Source of the DNA: Maribacter sp.
GTDB lineage: Bacteria; Bacteroidota; Bacteroidia; Flavobacteriales; Flavobacteriaceae
Direction: 5' to 3'
Assembly (NCBI GenBank): GCA_018679695.1
Contig: JAHHKH010000369.1
Location: 1 to 6,599, forward strand
Length of the DNA stretch: 6,599 nt
Shown here: one piece after another, positions 6,257 to 6,599 of the stretch
How the letters are laid out: every line of letters starts with the position of its first letter
Numbering within the stretch: the stretch's first letter is position 1
Made by a program: the position numbers and the translations under genes
The notes under the pieces: model-generated
The model's input: only the letters and a program-made list of their open reading frames with translations
Database searches by the model: none
What the model was told of the DNA's origin: nothing

Positions 6257-6264
6257 TATTTTTG
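6257..6264 (+). promoter_or_regulatory. -7 box of Gly/Tyr-rich gene promoter
   Basis: TATTTTTG fits the Bacteroidota -7 consensus TAnnTTTG completely and is the same eight bases as the prfB -7 box. No TTG lies at the expected distance of about 19 bases upstream; the bases there are part of the TTTAAC repeat cluster instead. Transcription would start near 6270, about 18 bases before the ATG at 6288. Confidence 0.55.
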
Positions 6265-6287
6265 AATTCTAACAAACTAGCAGTCCT

Positions 6288-6599
6288 ATGAAAATTAATA
6301 AAACATACTTGATTGCACTCTTGACTTTGTTGCTGGGAGCGGTCGAATTACAGGCACAATATGGATATGGAAGTGGATATGGTTATGGCGGATATGGCTA
6401 TGGAAGAGGTTCCGGGCTTGGTCGTGGACGAAGTGCTATTCCGCAAGCCCAAACGCCACAAAAAGAACCCGAAAATTTAACCGCAGATGAAATCGTTGAT
6501 AACGAGATGCCAGCCATTGCAGAGGCTATTGAACTAAATGAATTTGAAACAGCCGTTTTGAGCAGTATTCTTAAAAAGTATGTGCAAGAACGTATTGAA
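6288..6599 (+). CDS. Exported Gly/Tyr-rich protein, possibly Spy-like (partial)
   Basis: The first 104 codons are present and the gene continues past the right edge. A Sec signal peptide is clear: Lys2 and Lys5, a Leu-rich core (8-19), and probable cleavage after L-Q-A23. The mature protein would begin with a low-complexity tract (25-48) of alternating Tyr-Gly and Gly-Arg, with six Tyr and twelve Gly, then a Pro/Gln-rich linker (50-61). An acidic, helix-forming region follows (about 64-104) with L-N-E-F-E-x-A-V-L and L-K-K-Y-V-Q-E-R-I. That order (signal, YG-rich tract, charged amphipathic helices) resembles small periplasmic Spy/CpxP-like proteins of Flavobacteriaceae, but this is a resemblance only and the C-terminal half that would decide it is missing. 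No Shine-Dalgarno precedes the ATG; it was chosen because it starts the signal peptide directly. The upstream promoter and half-site cluster suggest it is a regulated, separately transcribed gene. Confidence 0.75.
   Translation, partial: MKINKTYLIALLTLLLGAVELQAQYGYGSGYGYGGYGYGRGSGLGRGRSAIPQAQTPQKEPENLTADEIVDNEMPAIAEAIELNEFETAVLSSILKKYVQERIE

Overview
The window looks like chromosomal DNA of a member of the Bacteroidota, most likely a marine-type Flavobacteriaceae. Reasons: it is AT-rich; none of the seven gene starts has a Shine-Dalgarno sequence in the preceding 20 bases; two promoters carry the Bacteroidota -7 box TAnnTTTG; and two protein types typical of this phylum are present (a DUF5117/Met-zincin secreted protease and a short Gly/Tyr-rich exported protein). 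The genus is not determined. It is mostly an ordinary housekeeping region, with no mobile element, CRISPR array, tRNA or rRNA visible.

Layout. 129-449 (+) encodes a small YegP/DUF1508-type protein. It converges on ltaE (444-1466, -), and the two stop codons lie back to back in the hexamer TTATAA. ltaE encodes low-specificity L-threonine aldolase and starts with GTG. Upstream of it on the same strand, 72 bases away, is a large exported zinc metalloprotease (1539-3938, -). The 94 bases at 3939-4032 form a divergent control region: a very good promoter for prfB to the right, a weaker candidate promoter for the protease to the left, and a short palindrome in the protease leader.

On the right arm, prfB (release factor 2) is split by the classical +1 programmed frameshift at 4084-4099, so the true gene is 4033-5131 and encodes 365 residues. 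It is followed closely by a HAD-superfamily phosphatase (5147-5764; gap 15 bases) and an ArsC/YfgD-type reductase (5776-6120; gap 11 bases). These three probably form one transcript. After a 167-base intergenic region, a new unit begins with its own -7 box and a set of TTTAAC half-sites. It drives an exported Gly/Tyr-rich protein, possibly Spy-like, that runs off the right edge.

How the genes work together: only the prfB-HAD-arsC cluster and the protease-ltaE pair look co-transcribed, and neither forms an obvious pathway. The points most worth a second look are the SD-dependent prfB frameshift in a lineage that otherwise ignores SD sequences, the back-to-back promoter arrangement at 3957-4016, and the repeat-rich operator before the Gly/Tyr-rich gene. 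I did not find a convincing new multi-gene system here.
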